A DNA stretch of 64,000 nt from Nitrospira sp. GTDB lineage: Bacteria > Nitrospirota > Nitrospiria > Nitrospirales > Nitrospiraceae. The position numbers and the translations under genes are program-made. Location: assembly GCA_009594865.1 (NCBI GenBank), contig VOPT01000051.1, positions 1 to 64,000 on the forward strand, given 5' to 3'. Under the pieces are notes generated by a model, which saw nothing but the letters and a program-made list of their open reading frames with translations, was not told the origin of the DNA and did not search any database. Shown here in pieces: positions 46,121 through 54,726 of the stretch (position 1 is the first letter of the stretch; the number at the start of each line of letters is the position of its first letter).

Positions 46121-47812
46121 CTATTCGATGATCGTCTGCCGATCGACATGAGTCGAGAAGGTCGGATCGTTCGAGACGAAGATGACCGACCAGGGCTCGT
46201 CTTTCGCGCAGAGCCGACGGAGCAGTCGTTCTCTTGTGGCGGGCAGCATATTGTGCAGGGTGCCATCGAAAATTAAGAGTTGCGGGCGGCTCACGATTGC
46301 GCGGGCGACCAGAAGGCGGAGAATCTGACCCATCGAGAGGTGGATCTCTCCACCGGAGACGCGGGTATTGAGGCCCTGCGGCATCGCATCAATGTCGTGG
46401 TCGAGCTCCACAAACCGCAGCGCCCATTGAAGATCCTGATACTCGATCGCGGGCCGACCCAGCGTGATGTTGTCTTCCAGCGTCCCGTCGAGCAGCGTGG
46501 GATGAGAATCCAGGATGAGGCCGCGCACCCGGCTGATGGAGTCGCGCCTCACTTCGGCCAGGTTCATATCGTTGTACCGGACAAATCCAGCCGAGGGTGG
46601 GTGGAGACCGGCCAGGACTTTCGCGAGGGCGGTTTTGGCTCTGTTGGTGCCGCACAGGATGGCGACTCTCTCTCCCGGAGCCACCTCCAGGGACACGTTC
46701 CGAAAAATCGGCAGGCCATCCTGCCCGCTGTAAGCAAGGCTCCGGCACGTCAGGCGAATGCCGGAGCCGCCGAATTGGGTTGCCGGCACGTCTTCTTTCG
46801 CGCCGTCCTCTTCGGTCGGCAGAGAGAACACGGCAGCCATCTCGCGGCAGGACACGAAGGTAAAAAACATCGCGACCATGCGCCGAGCCAAGGTGTCCAT
46901 ATTCAACAGCAGGTTGCCGACCAGCACCTCGGCGGCGGCAAATTGCCCGACCGTGAGTTCTCCATCGACGACCAAGAGCCCTGCCGTGATAAGTAGCCCG
47001 CTGTGCCCGGCAACCTGCCACAGCGCCGCCGCTTTGTATTGCCGGCCGGTGAGCGTATCGGAACGGCGCTGCCGGATTCGGGCATAGAGGCGAGTCAGCA
47101 TGTCGGTTCGGTCCAAGAGGTACGGGCTCTCCCCGGCCGCCCGCAGGTGCGGAAGATTCTGCGCGATATTTTGAATCCAGCCAAAGATCTCATAGTGCAG
47201 GCGAGACATTTCCAACGTGATAAAGAATCCACCCCGCCCAAAGAGGGTGAGCAACCCCACAAACCCGAGGATCAGCACCAAAATGTAGAGCACGAAGTAG
47301 GGATGGAACAGGATCAGCATAGTCATCCCGATGGTGCCGACCACAGCGACATTAAAGAGATCCGCCACCATTGCGACCAGGGCGCGCGTCAACAGATCGG
47401 CCTCCATGAACCGGTAGGCTTGCGGCGTGGCGAACGTGTCGTCCCGAAGACGGGGCAGGAGGCGAGTGAAGGCGATGGCAACGCGCGTGTAGATCCGCTG
47501 TTGCAGCGTCTCCACGGCGCGCGCCTGCAGTACCCGAAAGGCCGCGACGCCGGTCAAGGAACTGGCGACGAACAGCGCCAGCGTAAAGATCATGCGGGGT
47601 TCCATGGCGAAGGAGAACGTACTGACGAGTTCCTGGACGGCGATGGGCACGCAGAGCAGGAAGCACCCAATGGCCACCGCATACGAGGCGATGATGCCCA
47701 GGATCGAGCGCTCCAGTTTCAGCAAGATGCCGAGGTGGGCGAAGATATCGCGGAGGACTTCAGTGCGCTGATACTGAGGGTAGCTCGGGGTGGTCGTGGG
47801 GGACTGGGGCAC
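46121..47812 (-). CDS. ABC exporter half-transporter with degenerate nucleotide-binding domain
   Basis: The 563-residue protein has the normal half-exporter layout, six membrane helices (about 40-320) then an ATPase-like domain (about 345-563), in one unbroken frame. Key ATPase motifs are altered. The Walker A region is CGTNRAKTA, keeping the Lys-Thr but not the three glycines. The Q-loop Gln is replaced (LDSHPTLLDGT), and the signature is LSMGQ. Walker B is LLIFDGTLHN (catalytic Glu to Gly), and the H-loop is VSNDPT (His to Asn). It is probably a weak or dead ATPase. The GTG start lies just downstream of a hairpin that covers its ribosome binding site. Confidence 0.88.
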   Translation of the reverse strand: MPQSPTTTPSYPQYQRTEVLRDIFAHLGILLKLERSILGIIASYAVAIGCFLLCVPIAVQELVSTFSFAMEPRMIFTLALFVASSLTGVAAFRVLQARAVETLQQRIYTRVAIAFTRLLPRLRDDTFATPQAYRFMEADLLTRALVAMVADLFNVAVVGTIGMTMLILFHPYFVLYILVLILGFVGLLTLFGRGGFFITLEMSRLHYEIFGWIQNIAQNLPHLRAAGESPYLLDRTDMLTRLYARIRQRRSDTLTGRQYKAAALWQVAGHSGLLITAGLLVVDGELTVGQFAAAEVLVGNLLLNMDTLARRMVAMFFTFVSCREMAAVFSLPTEEDGAKEDVPATQFGGSGIRLTCRSLAYSGQDGLPIFRNVSLEVAPGERVAILCGTNRAKTALAKVLAGLHPPSAGFVRYNDMNLAEVRRDSISRVRGLILDSHPTLLDGTLEDNITLGRPAIEYQDLQWALRFVELDHDIDAMPQGLNTRVSGGEIHLSMGQILRLLVARAIVSRPQLLIFDGTLHNMLPATRERLLRRLCAKDEPWSVIFVSNDPTFSTHVDRQTIIE

Positions 47813-47814
47813 AG

Positions 47815-47847
47815 TAACTCCTACCGCGTGGGCGCTGGTAGGAGTTA
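47815..47847 (-). promoter_or_regulatory. Hairpin sequestering the Shine-Dalgarno of the ABC gene
   Basis: A perfect 11-base inverted repeat (TAACTCCTACC at 47815-47825 and its complement at 47837-47847) lies directly before the GTG start at 47812. In the leftward mRNA the 3' arm contains AGGAG, 5 bases from the start codon, and the 5' arm contains the complementary CTCCT. GCG and CGC inside the loop can add three more pairs. The ribosome binding site would be blocked when folded. There is no T tract, so it is not a terminator. Confidence 0.65.
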
Positions 47848-48022
47848 TCAGCCGTGCGGGGATCGCAACCGGCGGTTCTCGGTGAACTCCATCACCTGAG
47901 AAAGGCGCAAAGCTGGGCGAAGTCTAGACCGAGAGCCGGTCCGTCGTCAACACAAGGTCCCTTGGGCACGAGACGATCCGGGGATCGTCAGGATGCCGGC
48001 GGCGCAATTGTTCCCCGTCCGA

Positions 48023-48754
48023 TCAGCGAAGGAAGAGAGATTTGAAGATCAAGGCCGTGCCGGACACAAATAGAAAGGCGGCGAACGTGGCCCGGTATCG
48101 TTCCGTGCTCATCTTGCTATAGAGCAAGAGCTCGGTCGCCAGGAACATGCTCACCCCTACGGCCATATACAGGGCCGTGGTGGATGTGACAATGGCCGAA
48201 GGTCCCAGGGACATGCTCAGCGTCATGAGCTGAAACAGCGCGAAGGTGCCATAGGAGACCGCCGTTGTCGCGCGGGTCTGATCCTTGTCGTACGGTTTGC
48301 TGTGGATCATGGCCGTCAGCAGCGAACCACCCAGATTGGTCAGACCGTGGACGATGCCCATCACGGTGAAATACGTGCGTTCATATCGCACCAGCGATTC
48401 GATCAATCGGTTGAACGGCCCATAGACACTCTTGAGCGCCGCGACGATCAGGAACAGGCCAACAATGCTGCCGATGTTCAGCTTGAGCGTCGTGACCAAC
48501 AACAGACAGAGCACCATGCAGGGGATGGACAACGTCAGGATCTGACAATAGAACGGCCAGTGAATGGACCGGTAGTCCTTGCTCACTTGCAGCACATTGA
48601 TCGTCAGTGAGATCGGAAGCAGAATGGTCAGGGCGGTGATGAAGTCATAGCCCAGCATGAGAAGGATCGGGGTGCCGAAGAGCAACACGCCCACGCCGAA
48701 GAGCGACTGAATGGTGGCCGTGAGGAGGATGGTGGCGAGCATATCCCATTGCAT
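48023..48754 (-). CDS. TauE/SafE-family membrane transporter
   Basis: The 243-residue protein has about eight hydrophobic helices, with the two-fold repeat typical of TauE/SafE exporters (FGVGVLLFGTPILLMLGYDFITALTILLP, then VHGLTNLGGSLLTAMIHSKPYDKDQTRATTAVSYG). The family exports sulfite, sulfoacetate or other small organic anions; the substrate here is unknown. I chose ATG 48754, preceded by AAAGGAG 10 bases upstream, rather than the 33-codon longer frame. It precedes the ABC gene by 210 bases in the same direction. Confidence 0.85.
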   Translation of the reverse strand: MQWDMLATILLTATIQSLFGVGVLLFGTPILLMLGYDFITALTILLPISLTINVLQVSKDYRSIHWPFYCQILTLSIPCMVLCLLLVTTLKLNIGSIVGLFLIVAALKSVYGPFNRLIESLVRYERTYFTVMGIVHGLTNLGGSLLTAMIHSKPYDKDQTRATTAVSYGTFALFQLMTLSMSLGPSAIVTSTTALYMAVGVSMFLATELLLYSKMSTERYRATFAAFLFVSGTALIFKSLFLR

Positions 48755-48877
48755 GGCAACAACGCTCCTTTCGACCCGACTGCGCTCGAACGGCCCGACG
48801 CTCAGCCTTTGCGGCGGTAGACGGGTATAGCCCAGCGCTGGAGTGGTCGTCAATCGGGCTGAAACGGGCGGGTGTGG

Positions 48878-49453
48878 TTACCGGCTCCTGGCCGGGATGT
48901 CCGATTCAGCGGAGGCAAGAATCGTGAAACGCATGGTGCCCATCAGGCTCATGTCGTTGATCTGTTCACCGGCGTGGATTTCCACCTTATACCGTCCTGG
49001 TTTCCAGCCGCTGTCCATAGGGAATAACTTCAGATAGCCGGTTTGATCTTCCAACGCGATGTACATCGCATCTTCAGCCACGATCGTTCGTCCATCCAGC
49101 CCGGGTACTTCCTCGGGATAGCATCGTCCGAATAATTGAAAGGATTGGTAATGCTGGTGCAGCTCAAACACGATGAAAACAGGTTTGCCGGCGGCCGAGA
49201 ATTGTTCGGTCGGTTTGACGGGAACAATTTCATGGGTCCGTTGGAAGCCCAATTCTTCATCGAACCCCTCGGCGAGCACAATGCGACGAAACATCCCTTC
49301 CGGAGGGGCGTCGAAATTGTAGGGTTTGGCGCTCTCGGTCCGGTTTTGAAAATCGGGGACCGGGACATTGTGGGTCAGGGGAAGGTCTTCGGCCCAGGCC
49401 AGGGAGCCGGAGAGAAGAACGATGAGACACACACGCGCAGGCACCGATCTCAT
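48878..49453 (-). CDS. Exported protein of unknown function
   Basis: The 191-residue product begins MRSVPARVCLIVLLSGSLAWAED, a signal peptide with cleavage after AWA. The mature part is mostly beta-forming (GKPVFIVFELHQHYQSFQLFGRCYPEE, MYIALEDQTGYLKLFP, GWKPGRYKVEIHAGEQIND), with a closing strand like a carbohydrate-binding or Ig-type fold. I do not recognise the family. It is transcribed divergently from the methyltransferase gene, with about 170 bases between them. Confidence 0.75.
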   Translation of the reverse strand: MRSVPARVCLIVLLSGSLAWAEDLPLTHNVPVPDFQNRTESAKPYNFDAPPEGMFRRIVLAEGFDEELGFQRTHEIVPVKPTEQFSAAGKPVFIVFELHQHYQSFQLFGRCYPEEVPGLDGRTIVAEDAMYIALEDQTGYLKLFPMDSGWKPGRYKVEIHAGEQINDMSLMGTMRFTILASAESDIPARSR

Positions 49454-49627
49454 GCTGTCTTGGTACACTCCGCCCAACAGGCCTGTCAAGGAAGGTCCGG
49501 GGCCAGAGCTTAGGTCGGCGCAGTCGGCCGAACGGCAGCGAGGACGATGACGGGGGATTCGTCCGGGAGAGGTTGCGGGTGAAAATTGCTTCCTGTTAGA
49601 CTTTCGCTCTTTCTACAGGGGGACAGC

Positions 49628-51088
49628 ATGGAACAGCACCTCATGACACCCGTCGAGGATCCCGACGCGTTACCGCAACCCATCGGGGAATACAAGCCGG
49701 TCGATTATTGGCAGGCGCATATCAATACTCTGTTCTACCAACTGCGCGGGGACCAGCAACGCAGCTTCTACCAGACTTTTGCCTCCGCCGATTATCGGTT
49801 GGCCCATGCGTTGGCGGCCGACTATTTCGAACAGGTGGTCAAACGTGACAAGCACGCTGCGGCGAAATCGGCTGCGTCCGGCGATGCCGTTCCCACGTCA
49901 TCGTTGACCGTGATGGAGTGGGGCCCCGGCAACGGCAATCTCGCAGCCTGCTTTCTCAGCCATCTGCAGCGTCTCGACAAGACGGGTCAGGTCTATCCAC
50001 GGGTGCGGTATGTACTGGTTGATTCTCACGCCCCTGCGCTCGAGCGGGCACGCGCGCATCCGGATTTGATTCCACATCTCTCCAAGGTCGAGTCCCTCTG
50101 TGCCGATGTCGAGCACATGGCCACCATCGCCGACGGCACGGTCGACCGGATCATCTGTAATGAGATGTGGAATGAATTGGCCACCAAGCTCATTGTGAAG
50201 AAGGGTGGAGAGTATGAGGAAGAGCATCTCCGTCCAAACCTCAATGAGCGCAAGGCCGCGGCGATTGCCGACTGGTCCGGGTTTGTGCGCGCCTTCGACG
50301 CCAAGGACATCGAACAACTGAAACAGTTCCCGCCCTTTCTGGACGATCTGATTTGGGAGCGCGAATATCACAAGGTGGATTGGAAGGACGTGCCCTATCG
50401 CAAAACCCTCACCGAGTTTATGAAAGCCATCGACGAGGAAGTGTTGGTGCCGGTGAATCTGGGCGCCTGCGCGTCGATCAAGGAAGCGAAGCGGGTGCTG
50501 GCGCCGGATGCCGTCGGATTCAGCAGTTTCGATGCCGGCACGGCGGACATGCAGGTGCTGAACGATCCCGAGAAGCCCTGTTATGGCCAATTCGGCGGCC
50601 AATACAGTTTCATGGTGAATCTCGCCCTCATTCAAGCGGTGGCGAAGCACCTCGGGATCACGACCGCCATCATTGAGACCCAGCGGGAGTTTGTGGGCAG
50701 TCGACTGGGGACGAATGTGATGACGCTGATGGATTTGCTCGCCTGCCATCCGATGGTGGGTTCCAAGGTTCAGCCATGGCAATTGGATCAGCTCACGCTG
50801 AAAACCATCCGCACGCTGAATGCAATCTACGAGAGCCCGTATCAACGCAAGATCGAGTTCCCTCTGCGCAATGAAATGCCCGCAGAAGAACGTGAAGCGG
50901 CACAGGGTACGCTGCTCTCGATGAAATCGAATGGGATTCCGGATACCATCGCCTACGTCACCGAAGAAGAGTTGAGTCAGGCCCAGGGTGAATTGGAAGA
51001 ACTGGGATACGAGCGGGAGTCGTGGTTGATGGCGCTTGGCGCACCTCCGAGTCCGGTCGAGTACTATCACTTCGCGTTTCGGCCGTAG
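49628..51088 (+). CDS. SAM-dependent methyltransferase, MidA/NDUFAF7-like (PF02636)
   Basis: The 486-residue protein has the SAM-binding motif MEWGPGNGNLAACFLSHL near residue 95, the acidic end of strand 2 (YVLVDSHAPALERAR) and ICNEMWNEL. This order is that of the MidA/NDUFAF7 family, which methylates an arginine of respiratory complex I in mitochondria; the bacterial target is not established. The start ATG 49628 follows AGGGGGA; the frame is open 14 codons upstream without match. It is longer than most MidA proteins (about 380), with an extra C-terminal region of about 100 residues. Confidence 0.75.
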   Translation: MEQHLMTPVEDPDALPQPIGEYKPVDYWQAHINTLFYQLRGDQQRSFYQTFASADYRLAHALAADYFEQVVKRDKHAAAKSAASGDAVPTSSLTVMEWGPGNGNLAACFLSHLQRLDKTGQVYPRVRYVLVDSHAPALERARAHPDLIPHLSKVESLCADVEHMATIADGTVDRIICNEMWNELATKLIVKKGGEYEEEHLRPNLNERKAAAIADWSGFVRAFDAKDIEQLKQFPPFLDDLIWEREYHKVDWKDVPYRKTLTEFMKAIDEEVLVPVNLGACASIKEAKRVLAPDAVGFSSFDAGTADMQVLNDPEKPCYGQFGGQYSFMVNLALIQAVAKHLGITTAIIETQREFVGSRLGTNVMTLMDLLACHPMVGSKVQPWQLDQLTLKTIRTLNAIYESPYQRKIEFPLRNEMPAEEREAAQGTLLSMKSNGIPDTIAYVTEEELSQAQGELEELGYERESWLMALGAPPSPVEYYHFAFRP

Positions 51089-51357
51089 ACGCCGGTTTCG
51101 TCTTGGAGGGAAAGAGACGTAAGGGGGCACCTGGAGGAGAAAGAGCTTGACTAATTCCAGTCGTTTCTATAGCCTTTCCCGCGATTTCCGATAGTCGCCC
51201 CGTCCTTCGCCCTGCGTGGCGAAAATTCAGAAGACGATGGGGTTCGCAGGAAGACCTTCTCAGACGACATACTTCACGAGAGGCAGTTCGGTCGCCGGTG
51301 CGTGAACATTCTGTCGTGCGAATAATCGCACAGCTGTAACAAGGAGCATACAGTACC

Positions 51358-51642
51358 ATGTTTGGTTCGTTCGGCTGGATGGAGCTGCTGCTGATTCTCA
51401 TCATCGTGCTCATCATCTTCGGAGCGGGGAAAATCCCCCAGCTCGGTGAGGGATTAGGCAAAGCAATCAAAGGGTTCAAGAAATCGGTTCACGAAGCGGA
51501 TGCCATCGATGTGACAGCAAACGAGACGGAACCGGCCGCGGTTCAGCCGACGGCACAAATCCAGCAAACCGGACAGTCGGCCACACCGCCGCCTGCGCAG
51601 CAGGCCGGTGCGGCTCCACCGCCACGGACGACGCAGGGATAA
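51358..51642 (+). CDS. tatA: Twin-arginine translocase subunit TatA/E
   Basis: The 94-residue protein has the TatA pattern: a short N-terminal membrane helix (about 6-24) beginning FGSFGWMELLLILIIVLIIF, then the hinge GAGKIPQLGEGLG and the amphipathic helix KAIKGFKKSVHEAD. A Pro/Ala/Gln-rich tail follows. TatA forms the translocation pore for folded proteins. ATG 51358 is preceded by AAGGAG. No tatC lies in the window. The next gene, 92 bases on, is a second member of the family. Confidence 0.93.
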   Translation: MFGSFGWMELLLILIIVLIIFGAGKIPQLGEGLGKAIKGFKKSVHEADAIDVTANETEPAAVQPTAQIQQTGQSATPPPAQQAGAAPPPRTTQG

Positions 51643-51734
51643 CTTGCGAGACTGAGGATCAGCCCGGGTGACGGCGATTGGCGTTCACGGTTGCGCCGCC
51701 TGGTCTTGCACACAACCACCTCAGTAGGAACACC

Positions 51735-52034
51735 ATGTTCGGTCTTGGCGCTGGAGAAATTCTCATCATCCTGGTCATCGCGTTCCTGTTGTTCGGGCCT
51801 AAGCAATTGCCAGAAATCGGGCGTCAGGTGGGCAAGGCCGTCAAGGGATTCAAGGAGACGGCTGACGACCTGAAGAAGACGGTTGAGCCGGAACTCAACA
51901 TGATTCAGCAGGAAATGAAGATGGTCGAGCAAGATTTCGAGTCGTCGATGAAAGAAGCAGAAGAACAGATCAACCACGCAACATCGGGCGTAGAGCATGG
52001 GGCAGAGGAATCGGGTTTGCCCAAGCAGGCCTAA
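51735..52034 (+). CDS. tatB: Twin-arginine translocase subunit TatB/TatA-like
   Basis: The 99-residue protein starts MFGLGAGEILIILVIAFLLFGPKQLPEIGRQ, with the FGPKxLPE hinge seen in TatB and many TatA proteins. The helix VGKAVKGFKETADDLKKTV is followed by a long acidic coiled-coil tail (about 50-85). The long charged tail favours a TatB-like role as substrate receptor with TatC. The frame runs further upstream, but ATG 51735 has AGGAACACC in front and fits the family. Confidence 0.88.
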   Translation: MFGLGAGEILIILVIAFLLFGPKQLPEIGRQVGKAVKGFKETADDLKKTVEPELNMIQQEMKMVEQDFESSMKEAEEQINHATSGVEHGAEESGLPKQA

Positions 52035-52283
52035 TACCATTTCATACTCGCTCTACGACTGTGAAGGGAGGTGACCACAGTAACAATACAAGACTGACGG
52101 TGTGAGGGACTCGCTTCGGGATTGAAGCAGGTCATGGCCGGATGGTGGGCACCATTCTGGTTCGGCAGACCAAAACCCGCACACAGGAGTTAGCTTTGTA
52201 GTGCAATAGCGGTTGGATTTTAGGCGGCACCCAGAGTGAATGGGTACACGAAGGGTTGCCATCCAATTCACAGGAGGAACGCT

Positions 52284-53981
52284 ATGAACAGCATCCATGG
52301 ACGGACCAGATGGGGCCGGTTGGCCGCCATCTTTGGCGCTGCGGCAATCTCAGCTCTGCAGTGCCTGACGCTCCCGGCCTTCGCCGGATTCGAACTTCCC
52401 CCGGGCGAACGCATCACGAATCTCCCCGCAATCCCTCGCAACATGCCGCAAAAAGAAGCCTACGAACTCTATGATCCGGTCATCGGCCGGAATTTCGACA
52501 TTAAGAACCTGTGGATGCGCGCCGATCTGCGTGTGCGTCCGGAAATGCGGAACAACGCCTGCTTCGGTATGGCACAGGGGGGTGCGGGCACCTGTAACTC
52601 GTTTGGGACCCGTGGGGCTAATCCTACTGGCGGGAATAAAGGCAACGACATGTTCGTGCAGCAGTGGATGCGGTTGGGCATTGGCTACGACCTCTCCCCG
52701 GATGTGAACTTCTATGTGGAAATCATCGATAGCGCGACCTGGGGCGGTAACGGAAGCGCCACGAACGCCGGAAACGGCGGAGACCCCTTGAATCATAATG
52801 GTGGGGCTATACAAGGAGCGAACACCAATGGCAACGGAGGCCGCCTGGGCGTCCGCGCAGCGTATATGTTGGTGCGAAACCTTGCTGGAGTGCAGGGCCT
52901 CAGCATGAAGGTCGGTCGTCAATATGTGGTCTTCGGCAACCACTCCCTGTTCGGTCACTTCGATTGGGCCAACACCGGCTATTCACATGACGGTGTGATG
53001 TTTGCCTATCAGACGAAGAGCTGGGACAGCTACTTCGGCTGGTTCCGCAATTCGGAGAGCGATCTGGGTCAAGCTGCCGCGGTTGGTAGCGCGGCGCCCA
53101 ACGTTGCTGGTGGATCGGTTGCAGGTACGAACAATTTAGTGGGTGGCGATGCGAACCGCGATGCGGACATGTTTATTTTCTACAACCAGATCAAAATGGT
53201 TCCGGGAATGGTCATCGAGCCGTTCTACGTTTATTATAAAAATAACTACAGTTCGGCGGACAATGCGGCCCAGTTCGTCGGCACGGCCAAGCACTCCAAC
53301 CAGACTCGGCACATGATCGGAAACCGGATCGAAGTCCGCAAGGGCGGGTTCGATTTCTCGAACGAAATCGCCTGGCAGTTTGGTCAAATGGGCCAAGTCG
53401 GTGCTTGTGCGGGTGAGCAAAAATGCTTACACATCAATGCCTGGGCCACCAGAAACTGGATCGGCTATACGTTCTATGATACGGCGTGGAAGACCCGTCT
53501 GGCGTTCAATCTCGACTATGCCTCCGGCGATAGCCGTAACAATTGCCCCACTGGTGCTGGTGGAAATATGGGTTGTAAGACGGCTAACACATTTGAAAAC
53601 TTCTTCCCGACGAACCACATCCACATGGGCTATATGGACGTGCAAGCCTGGAAGAACATGCTGTCTCCTTCCGTCAACTTGCAGGCCCGCCCTTCGGCGC
53701 GTGACCATATCGAATTGTGGTACACGAATCTGAACCTGGCCAACTCGAAGGACTGTTGGTATCGTGCCTCACAGGGTTGCTACGTGTTCTCCAACAATGC
53801 CAACACGAAGACCCACATCGGCGACGAAATCGACGTGGCCTACACCCGGATGTTCGCCGACGGCAAAGTCGCCCTGCAGGCTGCGTATGGCACCATTTTC
53901 GCTGGTGGGTATTTGACCAGCACCTTGAACCAGACGCAGAATCAGCACTGGGCCTATATGTCGTTGTGGATGAACTTCTAG
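52284..53981 (+). CDS. Alginate-export-family outer membrane porin
   Basis: The 565-residue protein has a signal peptide (about 1-34, ending PAFAG) and a beta-barrel-like mature chain with aromatic girdle residues. It has many short amphipathic strands such as FVQQWMRLGIGYDLSPDVNFYVEI, SMKVGRQYVVFGNH, and a C-terminal ending WAYMSLWMNF that finishes in Phe, the normal outer membrane barrel terminus. The GRQYVVFGN and RADLRVRPEMR segments are typical of the alginate export family (PF13372). Glycine/asparagine-rich loops may be exposed. ATG 52284 has CAGGAGG 6 bases upstream. The transported substrate is not known. Confidence 0.85.
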   Translation: MNSIHGRTRWGRLAAIFGAAAISALQCLTLPAFAGFELPPGERITNLPAIPRNMPQKEAYELYDPVIGRNFDIKNLWMRADLRVRPEMRNNACFGMAQGGAGTCNSFGTRGANPTGGNKGNDMFVQQWMRLGIGYDLSPDVNFYVEIIDSATWGGNGSATNAGNGGDPLNHNGGAIQGANTNGNGGRLGVRAAYMLVRNLAGVQGLSMKVGRQYVVFGNHSLFGHFDWANTGYSHDGVMFAYQTKSWDSYFGWFRNSESDLGQAAAVGSAAPNVAGGSVAGTNNLVGGDANRDADMFIFYNQIKMVPGMVIEPFYVYYKNNYSSADNAAQFVGTAKHSNQTRHMIGNRIEVRKGGFDFSNEIAWQFGQMGQVGACAGEQKCLHINAWATRNWIGYTFYDTAWKTRLAFNLDYASGDSRNNCPTGAGGNMGCKTANTFENFFPTNHIHMGYMDVQAWKNMLSPSVNLQARPSARDHIELWYTNLNLANSKDCWYRASQGCYVFSNNANTKTHIGDEIDVAYTRMFADGKVALQAAYGTIFAGGYLTSTLNQTQNQHWAYMSLWMNF

Positions 53982-54057
53982 GACGAGGCAATCAGCTCAC
54001 GGCAATCAGCTGACAGCGTTTGTGCTGATGGCTATGGCCAGACAAAGGAGACACGCA

Positions 54058-54486
54058 ATGAAAAAACTCATGTTCGTCACGCTGGGCGTCGCGGCGTTGG
54101 CGATCGGCAGCCAGCCGATCACTGCGCAGGCCCAGGTCGCGGATGCGATTCAAGCAGTGAACGATGCCATCGTTGAGTTGACCGACGCGCCAGGCCTCGG
54201 CAAGCGGACGACCGTCGATGTCACGAAGCGATGGGGTTCAGATGTGAGCGTTATCGACAGCGCCACGGCCAAGCTCCAGGATGGGCTCAGCAAGGCCCAG
54301 TCCGGCGGAGTCGGCGCCGATGCCATGCGCCAGTTGAAGCTGGCGGTGGAGTACGGCAAGGCGCGGCTGCACAAGGAAGCTCGCTTGTCCGCACAGGGTG
54401 CCTTGCGCCATCTGTGTGTGGCGAATCAAGATCAAGGGCCTGGCTGCGACACCGCGCCGAAGTTCGGCAGCTACACCGCGCCATAG
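54058..54486 (+). CDS. Small exported protein of unknown function
   Basis: The 142-residue protein has a signal peptide (MKKLMFVTLGVAALAIGSQPITAQAQ) and a mostly helical, Ala/Lys-rich mature part (ADAIQAVNDAIVELTDAPGLGKR, MRQLKLAVEYGKARLHKEARLSAQGALRH). Two cysteines lie near the C-terminus (HLCVANQDQGPGC). AAAGGAG lies before ATG 54058. It follows the porin by 76 bases and precedes a strong terminator, so it is the last gene of the porin transcript. I do not recognise the family. Confidence 0.78.
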   Translation: MKKLMFVTLGVAALAIGSQPITAQAQVADAIQAVNDAIVELTDAPGLGKRTTVDVTKRWGSDVSVIDSATAKLQDGLSKAQSGGVGADAMRQLKLAVEYGKARLHKEARLSAQGALRHLCVANQDQGPGCDTAPKFGSYTAP

Positions 54487-54545
54487 CCAGCCCTCTGGTG
54501 ACCTTCGAGGTGTGAGGGGAGATCCCCCGTCTGTCTCGACGTCTG

Positions 54546-54583
54546 AAACCCCGCCGGGTGATCCCCGGCGGGGTTTCTCTTTT
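54546..54583 (+). terminator. Rho-independent terminator after the porin operon
   Basis: A 13-base-pair perfect GC-rich stem (54546-54558 with 54564-54576) has a 5-base loop TGATC and is followed by CTCTTTT. It closes the transcript that includes the porin and the small exported protein. Confidence 0.9.
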
Positions 54584-54726
54584 AGGCGACCGATGGTGCG
54601 CTGAGGTCTGCAGCAGATGGCTGATTCTCTCTTCAACCTGACCCTGACGACTCCTGACGGCTTGCCCGCGATTCGCCGGGCGTCTTATACTCGCCCGTCT
54701 GCAATAGGCTGAATGGGTCGCTTCGA

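Noticed and set aside
46121-47812. Frameshift or sequencing error as the reason for the altered ABC motifs
   Set aside because: The frame is continuous through the whole domain, every altered motif sits at its expected position, and flanking residues keep normal ABC spacing.
49898-51130. Leftward open frame of 410 codons opposite the methyltransferase
   Set aside because: The sense strand encodes clear SAM-binding motifs; the antisense product has no motif and a skewed His/Arg composition.
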